Positions 41,406 to 50,900 of a stretch of DNA of 64,000 bases are shown here, piece by piece (within the stretch, counting starts at the first letter, position 1; every line of letters starts with the position of its first letter). The notes under the pieces were generated by a model, which did no database searches, was not told where the DNA came from, and worked only from the letters and a program-made list of their open reading frames with translations. Made by a program: the position numbers and the translations under genes. Source of the DNA: Roseateles noduli (GTDB taxonomy: Bacteria > Pseudomonadota > Gammaproteobacteria > Burkholderiales > Burkholderiaceae_C); the NCBI GenBank assembly GCA_002205125.1, contig NIOE01000002.1:682001-746000 (forward strand), in the 5' to 3' direction.

Positions 41406-42541
41406 CAACGGGCTCCCAGGAGTTTTCCGGTGCGGGTCGCTTCGCGCCCCGCGACTTTCGCGACCCGCGCCCCGGCCGTGACCAGGCGCAGCGTGTCGCG
41501 TGCAAACAGCAGCCCGTCGGTGGGGCTCTTCAGGTCGGTCACCGACCCGGTGATGGGATCGATGACCTGGGCGATCACGTCGCCTTCGCGGACCGTCTCG
41601 CCGACCTCGCGCAGGAAGGTCAGCACGCCGCCGACCGGCGACGGGACCGGGATGGAGCCCGCCAGCGGGCGCGCGTCGCCGACCGGCGCCGGCACCGGCG
41701 GCGTGGCGCCGTCCGGCGCCTCCGAGGCGATCACGCCGCGGTGGATCAGAAAGTCCACGATCGCCTGCGCGTCCTTGGCCGCCAGGTCGTGGTGCACGTC
41801 CTGCTGGCCGCGCAGCTCCACCGTCACCGACAGGCAGGCCTGCGGGATCGGGAAGCGGTCGCCGAAGTGCTTGGCCCACTTCCACCAGACCTGCGAGCAG
41901 GCCTCGTCGAAGGGGTTGTCTCCGGAGTCCGTCGCCAGCAGCGTCACGCCGGCGCCGAGGTAGGCCGCCAGCGGCTCGCATTGCGGCCAGCACGGCGTCT
42001 CCGTGTAGAGGTGCATGACCGCCTGCGCGTCGCAGTGCAGGTCCAGCACCACGTCCGCGTCGCAGGCCATCAGCATCAGCGTCTTGCGCAGCGCCTTGAG
42101 CTCGGTGTCGGCGGGCGAGGCCTGCACCTCGGTCTTCAGCGCGGCGCGCAGCACCGCGACGTTGCGCGCCGGGTCGTCGCCCAGGCGCGGCTCGGCGTGG
42201 CGCGCGGCGGCCTCGATGTGTTCCGGATAGTGGCGGTTGAAGTTCTCGCCCGACAGCCCCTCGAAGCGGCCCAGGTGCGACTGCAGCCACCACTGCGAGA
42301 GTCCGATCGGATTGGCCATCGGCACGAGGATCACCTCGCCACGCAGGCGGCCCGCGGCCTCCAGCGCGTCGAAGTGGCGGCGCAGGTGCCAGGCGGTGAG
42401 CATGCCGGGCAGCTCGTCGGCGTGCAGCGAGGCCTGGATGTAGACCTTCTGGCCCTGGCCGGGCTGGCCGTAGTGCAGCGAGACGAGCTCGCGCTGCGTG
42501 CCCGGCGTGGGGCTCGGGAGCGGGTGTTGTCGGAGTTGCAT
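41405..42541 (-). CDS. M14-family succinylglutamate desuccinylase/aspartoacylase-like protein with lipoyl-like C-domain
   Basis: Predicted zinc deacylase for N-acyl amino acids. Seen: 378 aa; zinc ligands in ASLHADELPGM (HxxE) and VVLDLHCDAQ, catalytic Glu in SVTVELRG, and ENFNRHYPEH; after residue 290 a region SIPVPSPVGGVLTFLREVGETVREGDVIAQV looks like a biotinyl/lipoyl-type beta-barrel (quoted in two parts: SIPVPSPVGGVLTF, VGETVREGDVIAQV). No Lys of a lipoylation site is evident. Placed between permease and ATPase genes of an amino-acid importer, so it probably processes the imported compound (inference). Confidence 0.82.
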   Translation of the reverse strand: MQLRQHPLPSPTPGTQRELVSLHYGQPGQGQKVYIQASLHADELPGMLTAWHLRRHFDALEAAGRLRGEVILVPMANPIGLSQWWLQSHLGRFEGLSGENFNRHYPEHIEAAARHAEPRLGDDPARNVAVLRAALKTEVQASPADTELKALRKTLMLMACDADVVLDLHCDAQAVMHLYTETPCWPQCEPLAAYLGAGVTLLATDSGDNPFDEACSQVWWKWAKHFGDRFPIPQACLSVTVELRGQQDVHHDLAAKDAQAIVDFLIHRGVIASEAPDGATPPVPAPVGDARPLAGSIPVPSPVGGVLTFLREVGETVREGDVIAQVIDPITGSVTDLKSPTDGLLFARDTLRLVTAGARVAKVAGREATRTGKLLGAR

Positions 42542-42609
42542 GGGAGTGTCCGGTTCAGCGCCGCGCGGGCGCGGCGGCAGGGGAGCTTCAGCGTGGCATC
42601 AGCGTGGCA

Positions 42610-43296
42610 TCAGCGAGGCATGAGCGGCTTGAGCCAGCGCTTCTCCGCCTGATGGAAGAGGCCGACCAGCACCAGGGTCATCGCGAAGTAGAAGATCGCG
42701 GCGGTGATGAAGGCCTCGAACGGAATGTAGTAGGTGGCGTTGATGTCGCGGGCGATGCCGGTGATGTCCATGATGGTCACCACGCTGGCCAGCGCGGTGC
42801 CGTGCAGCATGAAGATGACCTCGTTGCTGTAGGCCGGCAGCGCGCGGCGCAGCGCGTGCGGCAGCACGATGCGGCGCAGCATGACCCAGCGGGTCATGCC
42901 CAGCGACTTGGCGGCCTCGACCTCGCCGTGCGGCAGCGAGCGGATCGAGCCGGCGATGATCTCCGTCGTGTAGGCGCCGGTGTTCAGCACGAAGGTCAGG
43001 CAGGCGCAGAACCAGGCCGAGCTGAACAGCGGCCACAGCGCGCTCTGCTGCATCCACTCGAACTGGCCCAGCCCGTAGTAGATGAGGAAGAGCTGCACCA
43101 GCATCGGCGTGCCGCGGAACACGTAGGTGTAGGCCCAGACCGTGCGCGACAGCCACTTGATCGGCAGCGTGCGCAGCACGGCCAGCGGGATGGCCAGGGC
43201 CAGGCCGATCAGCAGCGAGGCGATCAGCAGCTCCAGGGTGATGAGCGCGCCCTCGAAGTAGCGCGGCAGGTTCTCGACGATGGCGTCCAGGTTCAT
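42610..43296 (-). CDS. hisM: Polar amino acid ABC transporter permease (HisM-like)
   Basis: Inner-membrane subunit. Seen: 228 aa, five hydrophobic helices; YVFRGTPMLVQLFLIYYGLG and the EAA loop HGEVEAAKSLGMTRWVMLRR followed by IVLPHALRRALPAYSN, both diagnostic of the HisM/ArtM branch. It starts 12 bp after the partner permease gene; 68 bp separate its end from the deacylase gene. Confidence 0.9.
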   Translation of the reverse strand: MNLDAIVENLPRYFEGALITLELLIASLLIGLALAIPLAVLRTLPIKWLSRTVWAYTYVFRGTPMLVQLFLIYYGLGQFEWMQQSALWPLFSSAWFCACLTFVLNTGAYTTEIIAGSIRSLPHGEVEAAKSLGMTRWVMLRRIVLPHALRRALPAYSNEVIFMLHGTALASVVTIMDITGIARDINATYYIPFEAFITAAIFYFAMTLVLVGLFHQAEKRWLKPLMPR

Positions 43297-43308
43297 GGGG
43301 GATCGTGA

Positions 43309-44001
43309 TTACAGCGAGTGGCGACGCACACCGATGGACAGGCGCTTCTGCAGCTGGTCGAAGACCAGCTCGGACACGGACGTGAAGAGCAGGTAGATGA
43401 TCGCCACGGCCAGGTAGAAGACGAAGGGCTCGCGGGTGCCCGCGGCGGCCTGCGAGCCGCGCATCATCAGGTCGTGCAGCCCGATGACCGACACGATGGC
43501 GGTGCTCTTGATCAGCACCAGCCAGTTGTTGGACAGGCCCGGCAGCGCATGCCGGAACATCTGCGGGAAGGTGATGCGCCAGGCGACCTGCGCGGGGCTC
43601 ATGCCGAAGGCGAGTCCGGCCTCGCGCTGCCCCGGCGGCACGGCGAGGAAGGCGCCGCGGAAGGCTTCGGTCAGGTAGGCGCCGAAGATGAACGCGATCG
43701 TCACCACGCCGGCGATGAAGGGGTTGATGTCGATGTACTCGTCGTGTCCCAGCGCCGCCGCGATCGCGTTCACGGCGACCTGGCCGCCGAAGAAGATCAG
43801 CAGCATCAGCACCAGGTCGGGCACGCCGCGGATCAGCGTGGTGTAGAGCGTGGCGATGCCCTTGGCGACGCGGAACTTCGACAGCTTGGCCATCGCGCCG
43901 ATCAGCCCCAGCGCCATGGCCAGCGCCATCGAGCTGAGGGCCACGCCCAGGGTCAGGACAGCGCCCTCGAGCAGGCTGGGCAGATAACCGTGCAGGAACA
44001 T
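43309..44001 (-). CDS. hisQ: Polar amino acid ABC transporter permease (HisQ-like)
   Basis: Partner inner-membrane subunit. Seen: 230 aa; TLIRGVPDLVLMLLIFFGGQ and EAA loop REAGLAFGMSPAQVAWRITF plus PQMFRHALPGLSNNW, typical of HisQ/ArtQ. Start ATG 44001; lies 58 bp after the binding protein gene. Confidence 0.9.
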   Translation of the reverse strand: MFLHGYLPSLLEGAVLTLGVALSSMALAMALGLIGAMAKLSKFRVAKGIATLYTTLIRGVPDLVLMLLIFFGGQVAVNAIAAALGHDEYIDINPFIAGVVTIAFIFGAYLTEAFRGAFLAVPPGQREAGLAFGMSPAQVAWRITFPQMFRHALPGLSNNWLVLIKSTAIVSVIGLHDLMMRGSQAAAGTREPFVFYLAVAIIYLLFTSVSELVFDQLQKRLSIGVRRHSL

Positions 44002-44059
44002 TCGACGGACCTTGTTCGTTCAGGAGGAAACGGGCCCGGCGGCTGCCGGGCCCCGGGGA

Positions 44060-44866
44060 TCACTTGGCCGTCTTGCCCGAGATGTCGTACTCGAAGTACT
44101 TGTCGTTGAGCTTCTTGAAGGTGCCGTTGGCCTTCACCGCCGCGATGGCGTCGTTGAACTTCTTGCCCAGCGTCTTCTCGTCCGCCTTGCGCAGGCCCAC
44201 GCCGCTGCCGGTGCCGAAATACTTGACGTCGTCGTAGCTCGGGCCCACGAACGCGTAGCCCTTGCCGGCCGGCGTCTTCAGGAAGCCCATGTCGGCGGCG
44301 ACCAGGTCGGCCAGGGTCAGGTCCACGCGGCCCGACTTCAGGTCCAGGAAGGCCTGGTCCTGCGTCGCGTAGCGGACGATCTCGCTCTGCTTGAAGGTGT
44401 CGGCGGCGAACTTCTCATGGATGGTCGCGCGCTGCACGCCGATCTTCTTGCCCTTCAGGCCGGCGGGCGAGAAGTCGAACTTCGCGTCGGCCTTGGCGGT
44501 GAAGCGGGCCGGGGTGTTGTAGTACGGGTTGGAGAAGGCGATGACCTTCTTGCGCTCGTCGGTGATGGACACCGACGCGATGATCGCGTCCACCTTGCGC
44601 GCCTGCAGCGCGGGGATCAGGCCGTCGAAGTCCTGCTGCACCAGCGTGCATTCGGCCTTGAGCTCGGCGCACAGCGCCAGGGCCAGGTCGATCTCGAAGC
44701 CCTTGAGCTTGCCGTCGGCGCCGACTTCGGAGAACGGGGGGTAGGCGCCCTCGACGCCGATGCGGATCTTCTTCCAGTCAGGGGCCTGGGCGTGCGCGGC
44801 GCCGGCGGTGGCCAGCAGGGCGCAGGCCGCCAGGGCGGCGCGGGCGATCAGTTGTCGTCGTTGCAT
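44060..44866 (-). CDS. Polar amino acid ABC transporter periplasmic binding protein (HisJ/ArgT-like)
   Basis: Periplasmic ligand-binding component. Seen: 268 aa; signal peptide with cleavage at GAAHA-QAPDW; IRIGVEGAYPPFSEVGADGK, GFEIDLALALCAELKAEC, QDFDGLIPALQARKVDAIIA and SVSITDERKKVIAFSNPYYN, all hallmarks of the lysine/arginine/ornithine and histidine binding family. Asp in FDGLIPAL and Arg in DERKK match the alpha-amino-acid-binding residues. First gene of a five-gene operon. The exact ligand is uncertain; the internal deacylase hints at an acylated amino acid. Confidence 0.88.
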   Translation of the reverse strand: MQRRQLIARAALAACALLATAGAAHAQAPDWKKIRIGVEGAYPPFSEVGADGKLKGFEIDLALALCAELKAECTLVQQDFDGLIPALQARKVDAIIASVSITDERKKVIAFSNPYYNTPARFTAKADAKFDFSPAGLKGKKIGVQRATIHEKFAADTFKQSEIVRYATQDQAFLDLKSGRVDLTLADLVAADMGFLKTPAGKGYAFVGPSYDDVKYFGTGSGVGLRKADEKTLGKKFNDAIAAVKANGTFKKLNDKYFEYDISGKTAK

Positions 44867-45003
44867 GAAGGCTCCTTGTGAGATTGAGCAGGAAACGGGG
44901 AAGCGCGTGTGTGGCAGACGCGTCGAATGGACATCCGGTGACGACCTCGGGCGGTTCGAGCCCGCCTTGATTCAGGGATCGGAGAGGTCGTCCGGACTGG
45001 GGG

Positions 45004-45030
45004 GCATTGTTGCAATGCCGCACGTGCGGC
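45004..45030. promoter_or_regulatory. Two adjacent palindromes upstream of the amino-acid ABC operon
   Basis: GCATTG-TTG-CAATGC (45004-45018) abuts GCCGCACGTGCGGC (45017-45030), a perfect 14-bp palindrome. They lie 138-164 bp before the binding-protein start and just after the hydrolase stop, so they may be operators or a terminator pair; there is no T-run. Confidence 0.4.
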
Positions 45031-45041
45031 GGCCATCAGGG

Positions 45042-46028
45042 TTAAGGAGAGTGCAAAAACGTGTGAACCGCCTGGACGGTGGACGCGGGGTCCTCCTCCT
45101 GGGGGACATGCCCTAATTCGGGGAAGACCTGCACGGTGCTGTGCGCGATGCCCTGATGGAAGCGTTCGGCGGCCACGGGCGGGATCAGGCGGTCCTTGCC
45201 GCCCCACAGGATCAGCGTCGGGGCCTGGATGCGCGCCAGCAGGTCGGCGTGCCGGCCGGGCGCGCGCTGGGCCAGGCGTTGCGCCAGCGCCGCGCGGTTG
45301 CCGTCGCGCAGCGTCAGCTCGAAGTAGCGGTCGACCAGCGCGGCGCTCACCTTGGACGGATCGCCGTAGAGCTCGCGCAGGCTGCGGTCCACGAAGGGCC
45401 GCGGCAGGAAGACGCCGGCGATCCATTGCAGCACGCGCGAATCGGGAATGTGGAACGCGTCGGGCATCAGCTCGCTGCGGACGTCCAGGCCGTCGGCGTC
45501 GACCAGCACGAGCGCGGCGACCTGCTCCGGATGCCGTGCCGCGTACTGCCACGCCAGTTCGCCGCCCATCGAATTGCCGCCGAGGACCATGCGGTCAATC
45601 TGCAACTGTCGTAGGAACGACAACAGGAACGAGTCATAGGCATCGCTGCCGTAATCGCCTAGAGGAGAAGGACCGGTGAGCCCGAAACCCGGCAGGTCCA
45701 GCGTGATGACGCGGCGGGTCGCGCTGAGCGACTTCACCCAGCCCTCCCAGGTGTGCAGGCTCGCGCCGGCGCCGTGCAGCAGGACGACGGGGGTGATGTC
45801 GGTCTTGGGCCCTTCGTCGCGGAAGTGGACCAGCTGGGTCTGCCCGCCGGACAGCTTCAATTCAAGGAAGTCCGACGGCGGCGGTCCCCAACGGGCGACC
45901 AGGCTTTCGAGCGGCCGGTCCGGCGCTCGGAAGGCCATCGCGAGCAGGGCCGACGCCAGCACGGCGAACCCCAGCAGCTTCATCAGCCGGGCGCCGAGGG
46001 TGGGACGCTCGGTCATGCGCTCGATCAT
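45042..46028 (-). CDS. Alpha/beta hydrolase with N-terminal membrane anchor
   Basis: Serine hydrolase of unknown substrate. Seen: 328 aa; a hydrophobic segment [16 protein letters not shown] (residues 18-33) that may be a signal anchor; oxyanion region [28 protein letters not shown]; nucleophile [11 protein letters not shown]; acid [10 protein letters not shown]; catalytic His in [11 protein letters not shown]. Start ATG 46028 overlaps the trhO stop as ATGA. Close to the lipase/proline-iminopeptidase-like hydrolases common in Burkholderiales. Confidence 0.83.
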   Translation of the reverse strand: MIERMTERPTLGARLMKLLGFAVLASALLAMAFRAPDRPLESLVARWGPPPSDFLELKLSGGQTQLVHFRDEGPKTDITPVVLLHGAGASLHTWEGWVKSLSATRRVITLDLPGFGLTGPSPLGDYGSDAYDSFLLSFLRQLQIDRMVLGGNSMGGELAWQYAARHPEQVAALVLVDADGLDVRSELMPDAFHIPDSRVLQWIAGVFLPRPFVDRSLRELYGDPSKVSAALVDRYFELTLRDGNRAALAQRLAQRAPGRHADLLARIQAPTLILWGGKDRLIPPVAAERFHQGIAHSTVQVFPELGHVPQEEDPASTVQAVHTFLHSP

Positions 46029-46822
46029 TCGATGACGGAGTCGGGCGACGGGGCCAGTTCAGGATCGACGGCGCGGCGCTCGTCGAAGACGAAGCAGTCG
46101 CCGTGGTAGTGCGCGTTGCCGACTTCCTCGAAGTACTTGAGGATGCCGCCTTCGAGCTGGTAGACCTTCGCGTCGATGCCGTGGCGGACGGCTTCCTGGT
46201 CGAGGTAGAGCGCGGCCTTCTCGCAGCGGATGCCGCCGGTGCAGTAGCTGACCACGGTCTTGCCGGCGAGCTCGGCCCGGTGCGCCTGGAAGGCGTCGGG
46301 AAATTCGCTGAACTTGGTGATGCGCCAGTCGATCGCGCCGTCGAAGGCGCCGACGTCGACCTCGAAACCGTTGCGCGTGTCGAGCGTGACGACCGGGCGG
46401 CCTTCGTCGTCGTGCCCCTGGTCGAGCCAGCGCTTCAGCGTCCCGGCCGGCAGCGCGGGTGCGCGCGGCGCCTGGTCCGGACGGATCGTCGGGTGGTTCA
46501 TCCGGATGATCTCCGGCTTCACCTTCACCAGCAGCTTGCGGAACGGGACCTCGTCGCTCCAGCTCTCCTTGGGCGCCAGCGCGGCGAAGCGACGATCCTC
46601 GCGCAAGGCGGCCACCCAGGCGTTCACCGCATCCGGCGCGCCGGCCAGGAAGAGGTTGATGCCTTCCTCCGCGATCAGTACCGTGCCCTTCAGGCCCAGC
46701 GCCTGCGCATGCGCGTGCAGGCTGTCCCGCAACACCTCCGGCGCATCGATGGCGACGAACTGGTAGCAGGAAATGTTGAGGACGGAATGGGAGACGGAAT
46801 CGGTCGGGACTGCAGTGTTCAT
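46025..46822 (-). CDS. trhO: tRNA uridine(34) hydroxylase TrhO (rhodanese domain, UPF0176)
   Basis: Makes 5-hydroxyuridine at the tRNA wobble position. Seen: 265 aa; N-terminal acylphosphatase-like domain with [19 protein letters not shown]; rhodanese domain with [16 protein letters not shown] and the catalytic loop [30 protein letters not shown]. These match the YceA/TrhO family closely. Its stop overlaps the hydrolase start by 4 bp. Monocistronic upstream: 56 bp to the PPIase gene stop in the same direction. Confidence 0.93.
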   Translation of the reverse strand: MNTAVPTDSVSHSVLNISCYQFVAIDAPEVLRDSLHAHAQALGLKGTVLIAEEGINLFLAGAPDAVNAWVAALREDRRFAALAPKESWSDEVPFRKLLVKVKPEIIRMNHPTIRPDQAPRAPALPAGTLKRWLDQGHDDEGRPVVTLDTRNGFEVDVGAFDGAIDWRITKFSEFPDAFQAHRAELAGKTVVSYCTGGIRCEKAALYLDQEAVRHGIDAKVYQLEGGILKYFEEVGNAHYHGDCFVFDERRAVDPELAPSPDSVIE

Positions 46823-46878
46823 GCCGATGCGGGGGCTTGTGGCCGCGCAGGGTCAGGAAAACGCGGGATTGTAGGTTC

Positions 46879-47907
46879 TCACCGTTTGGCTTCGGGGGAC
46901 TTGGGTTCGCTGAGCTTCACATCCGGCGCAGGCACCGGCTTGATGCGCACCGGCACGGCAGCGCTGCACAGGTCCGTGTAGCCGGGGTTGTGGACGAACC
47001 AGCCGCCGCGGTTGCGGCGCGCGTTCAGCAGCTCATTCCACGTCGGCGTGTCGGTGCGCAGCACCTGCAGTGCCGGACGCTGTTCGGCCGGCAGCGCCGA
47101 AGCCAGCGAGACGCGCTCGATGCCCAGCCGCTGCTCGGGCTTGTCGTAGAAGCCCATCGCGGCGCCGCCGCGCGGCAGCGCGGACAGGAACTCCATGCCC
47201 TTGAGCACGCGACCGACGACCGTGATGTTGAGGTCCAGCCCGCGCGGCGCATGGCCGATCACGGCGTACAGCTCCGCGCCGGTGCTGGAGTCCTTCGCGT
47301 TGCCCCGACCGGCGCCGACGGTGCCGTAGCAGTGCGCCAGCCAGGCCTGGCCGGTCTTCGGATCCGCGGCGGCCGGAAAGCCGTCGACCTGGCCGGCGCG
47401 CGGCGCCCAGCCTTCGACGTCGGGCAGCAGCGTCATGGGCAAGCCCTTGAGGGGGATCGAGAACTCCGCCGGAATGTGGGACTTGGCGCCGGCGGGGAAG
47501 GGCTTGCCCTTGCCCTTGAGGCCGGTGTCCTCGTCGTCCGCATTGGGGTCGCCCCATTGGGTGACGAAGTTGTCCTGGACGCGGACGATCGCCAGACCGT
47601 CGTAGTAGCCGCCGCGGGCCAGCGCGCGGATGTTGTCGACGTGCGCCGGCGCGAATCGCGGCGCCAGTTCGATGAAGACCTGACCCTGCGGCAGCGCCAT
47701 CACCAGCAGGTTGTCCGGATCGACGTCGCGCCAGACGGCGGCCGGCGCGGTGGCGAGGATGTCGGCGCTGCTGCGGGGCGGCGCGGCGGGCTTCTTGGCC
47801 GCTGCCGCAGGCTTGGCGGCCTTGTCCGCAGGCTCGGCCGCATGCGCGATCATCGGCGCGCACAGCGCCAGGGCCGCCAGCAGGGGCAGGTGTTTCCTCA
47901 TCGTCAT
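46879..47907 (-). CDS. Exported cyclophilin-type peptidyl-prolyl isomerase
   Basis: Predicted periplasmic prolyl isomerase. Seen: 342 aa; signal peptide cut near MIAHA-AE, then an Ala/Lys/Pro-rich stretch; cyclophilin core with VFIELAPRFAPAHVDNIRAL, YYDGLAIVRVQDNFVTQWGD, and a later HAPRGLDLNITVVGRVLKGM. Longer than a minimal cyclophilin (about 165 aa) by an insertion around GKGKPFPAGAKSHIPAEFSI and a C-terminal extension. Start ATG 47907 or 47901 are both acceptable. Divergent from dnaE with 59 bp between. Confidence 0.83.
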   Translation of the reverse strand: MTMRKHLPLLAALALCAPMIAHAAEPADKAAKPAAAAKKPAAPPRSSADILATAPAAVWRDVDPDNLLVMALPQGQVFIELAPRFAPAHVDNIRALARGGYYDGLAIVRVQDNFVTQWGDPNADDEDTGLKGKGKPFPAGAKSHIPAEFSIPLKGLPMTLLPDVEGWAPRAGQVDGFPAAADPKTGQAWLAHCYGTVGAGRGNAKDSSTGAELYAVIGHAPRGLDLNITVVGRVLKGMEFLSALPRGGAAMGFYDKPEQRLGIERVSLASALPAEQRPALQVLRTDTPTWNELLNARRNRGGWFVHNPGYTDLCSAAVPVRIKPVPAPDVKLSEPKSPEAKR

Positions 47908-47966
47908 CCGGGCGCTCCGCGAGAGTGTTCGATGGAGGGCGAGCATAGCCTTCTTACAATCGCCCG

Positions 47967-50900
47967 ATGGCTTTCGTTCATCTCCGCTCCCACACCGAGT
48001 TCTCCGTCGTCGACGGCACGCTGCGCATCGACGACGCCGCCGCGGCGGCCGCCAAGGACGGCCAGGTCGCCCTGGGCCTGACCGACCTCGCGAACATGTT
48101 CGGCGGGGTGAAGTTCTACAACGCCTGCCGCAAGAAGGGCGTGAAGCCGATCCTGGGCGTGGAGGCCTGGCTGGAGCCGGAAGCGGTGGACCGTCCGCCG
48201 TCGCGGGTGCTGCTGCTGGTGCAGGACATCCAGGGCTATCTGAACCTGAGCGAACTGCTGTCGCGCGCCTGGATCCAGAACGTGCAGCGCAACCAGGCGC
48301 TGCTGAAGCTGGAGTGGATGCAGGAGCTCAACGCGGGCCTGATCTGCCTGGGCGGGATGCAGTTCGGCCCGGTCGGCCAGGCGCTGATCGCCGGCGACGA
48401 GGCGCGCGCGCTGGACGTGGCGCAACGCCTCGCCGCGATCTATCCGAACCGCTTCTACATCGAGCTGCAACGCGCCGGCCTACCGGGCCAGGAAGCGCTG
48501 CTGCGCCAGCTGGTGCCGCTGGCCGCCAAGGCGAAGTTGCCGGTGGTGGCGACGCATCCGATCCAGTTCCTGGAGGAAGACGACTTCGAAGCCCACGAGG
48601 CGCGCGTGTGCGTGGCCGACGGCGAGACGCTGGCCAATCCGAAGCGGGTGAAGCGTTTCCTGCCCAGCCAGCATTTCAAGAGCCAGGCGGAGATGGAGGC
48701 GCTGTTCGCCGACATCCCCAGCGCGATCGCCAACACGGTGGAGATCGCCAGGCGCTGCAGCCTGACCTTGGTGCTGGGCAAGCCGCAGCTGCCGAACTTC
48801 CCGACCCCGATCCAGGCCGACGGCACGCCGATGCCGATGGAGCACTACTTCCGCATGCTCTCGTTCGAGGGCCTGGAAGACCGGCTGCAGCTGCTGTTCC
48901 CGGACGAGGCCAAGCGCGACGCGGCGCGGCCGCGCTACGTGGAGCGGCTGGAGTTCGAGCTCGCGACCATCATCAAGATGGGCTTCCCCGGCTACTTCCT
49001 CATCGTGGGCGACTTCATCCGCTGGGCGAAGAACAACGGCTGCCCGGTGGGCCCGGGACGGGGCTCGGGCGCGGGCTCGCTGGTCGCCTACGTGCTGCTG
49101 ATCACCGACCTGGACCCGCTGCAGTACAACCTGCTGTTCGAGCGCTTCCTGAACCCGGAACGGGTCTCGATGCCCGACTTCGACATCGACTTCTGCCAGG
49201 GCAACCGCGACCGCGTCATCGAGTACGTGAAGGACAAGTACGGCCGCCCGGCGGTGAGCCAGATCGCGACCTTCGGCACGATGGCGGCCAAGGGTGCGCT
49301 GCGCGACATCGGGCGCGTGCTGGGCATGGGCTTCGGCCACGTGGACTCGATCGCGAAGCTGGTGCCGGCGCCCCCGGGCAAGACGGTGACGCTGGCCAAG
49401 CTGCCGCCGGGCTTCGATCCGGACAAGGCCAAGATGGTCTACGCGCGCCACGAGTCGCCCGAGATCGAGGAACGCGAGGCGCAGGACGAGGAAGTCGCCG
49501 GCCTGCTGGAGATGGCGGCGCGCGTGGAGGGCACGGTGCGCTCGATCGGCATGCACGCCGGCGGCGTGCTGATCGCGCCGGGCAAGATCACCGACTTCTG
49601 CCCGCAGTACCAGCAGCCGGGCTCGACCTCGGCGGTCAGCCAGTACGACAAGGACGACGTCGAGGCCATCGGCCTGGTGAAGTTCGACTTCCTGGGCCTG
49701 GCCACGCTGACCATCCTGGAGCTGGCCAAGGACTTCATCGTCGGCCGGTATCCCGAGGCGGCCGACTTCGCGTTCGAGACCATCCCGCTGGACGACAAGC
49801 GGACCTACAAGCTGTTCTCCGACGGCCTGACCGAGTCGGTGTTCCAGTTCGAATCGAGCGGCATGCAGCGCATGCTGAAGGACGCGAAGCCGTCGCGTCT
49901 GGAAGACCTGATCGCGCTGAACGCGCTGTACCGCCCGGGTCCGATGGACCTGATCCCCAGCTTCGTCGCGCGCAAGCACGGCAAGGAGACGGTGGTGTAC
50001 CCGCACCCGCTGGTGGAGCCGGTGCTGTCCGAGACCTACGGGATCATGGTCTACCAGGAGCAGGTGATGCAGACCGCCCAGGTGCTGGGCGGCTACTCGC
50101 TGGGCGGCGCGGACATGCTGCGCCGCGCGATGGGCAAGAAGAAGGCCGAAGAGATGGCCATGCACCGCGACCTGTTCCGGAAAGGCGCGGCGGAGAAGGG
50201 CATCGACCAGGACAAGGCCGACGAGGTCTTCGACCTGATGGAGAAGTTCGCGGGCTACGGCTTCAACAAGTCGCACGCGGCCGCGTACTCGCTCCTGGCG
50301 TATCACACGGGCTGGCTGAAGGTGCATTTCACGGCGGAGTTCTTCGCCGCGAACATGACCATCGAATCGGACGACACCGACAAGCTCAAGGTGCTGATGA
50401 ACGACGCGAAGTTGTTCGGCATCGAGTTCGAGCCGCCCAACATCAACCTCGGCGTCGGCCGCTTCGAGCCGATGAGCGCGGACGAAGGCACGTCGAAGTC
50501 GGTGGCCAAGGAAGGCAAGGCCGGCACCACGCCGCGTTCGCGCAAGATCAACTACAGCCTGGGGGCGATCAAGGGCACGGGCGCCGGCGCGATCGAGGCG
50601 ATCGTGCGCGCGCGCACCGAGGGCGGCCCGTTCACGAGCTTCTTCGATTTCTGCGCGCGCGTGGATCGCAAGGCGGTCAACAAGCGCGTGGTGGAGGCGC
50701 TGATCAAGGCCGGCGCCTTCGACGCGCTGCACGCGAACCGCGCGCGGCTGCTGGCCAGCGTTGCGCTGGGCTACACCTACGCGGACAACCTGGCGCAGAA
50801 CGTCAACCAGGGCGGGTTGTTCGACTTCGACGGCGGGCACGGCTCGTCGACGGCGGAGCCGGACTTCGTGGACGTGCCCGAGTGGGGCATCAAGGAGCGG

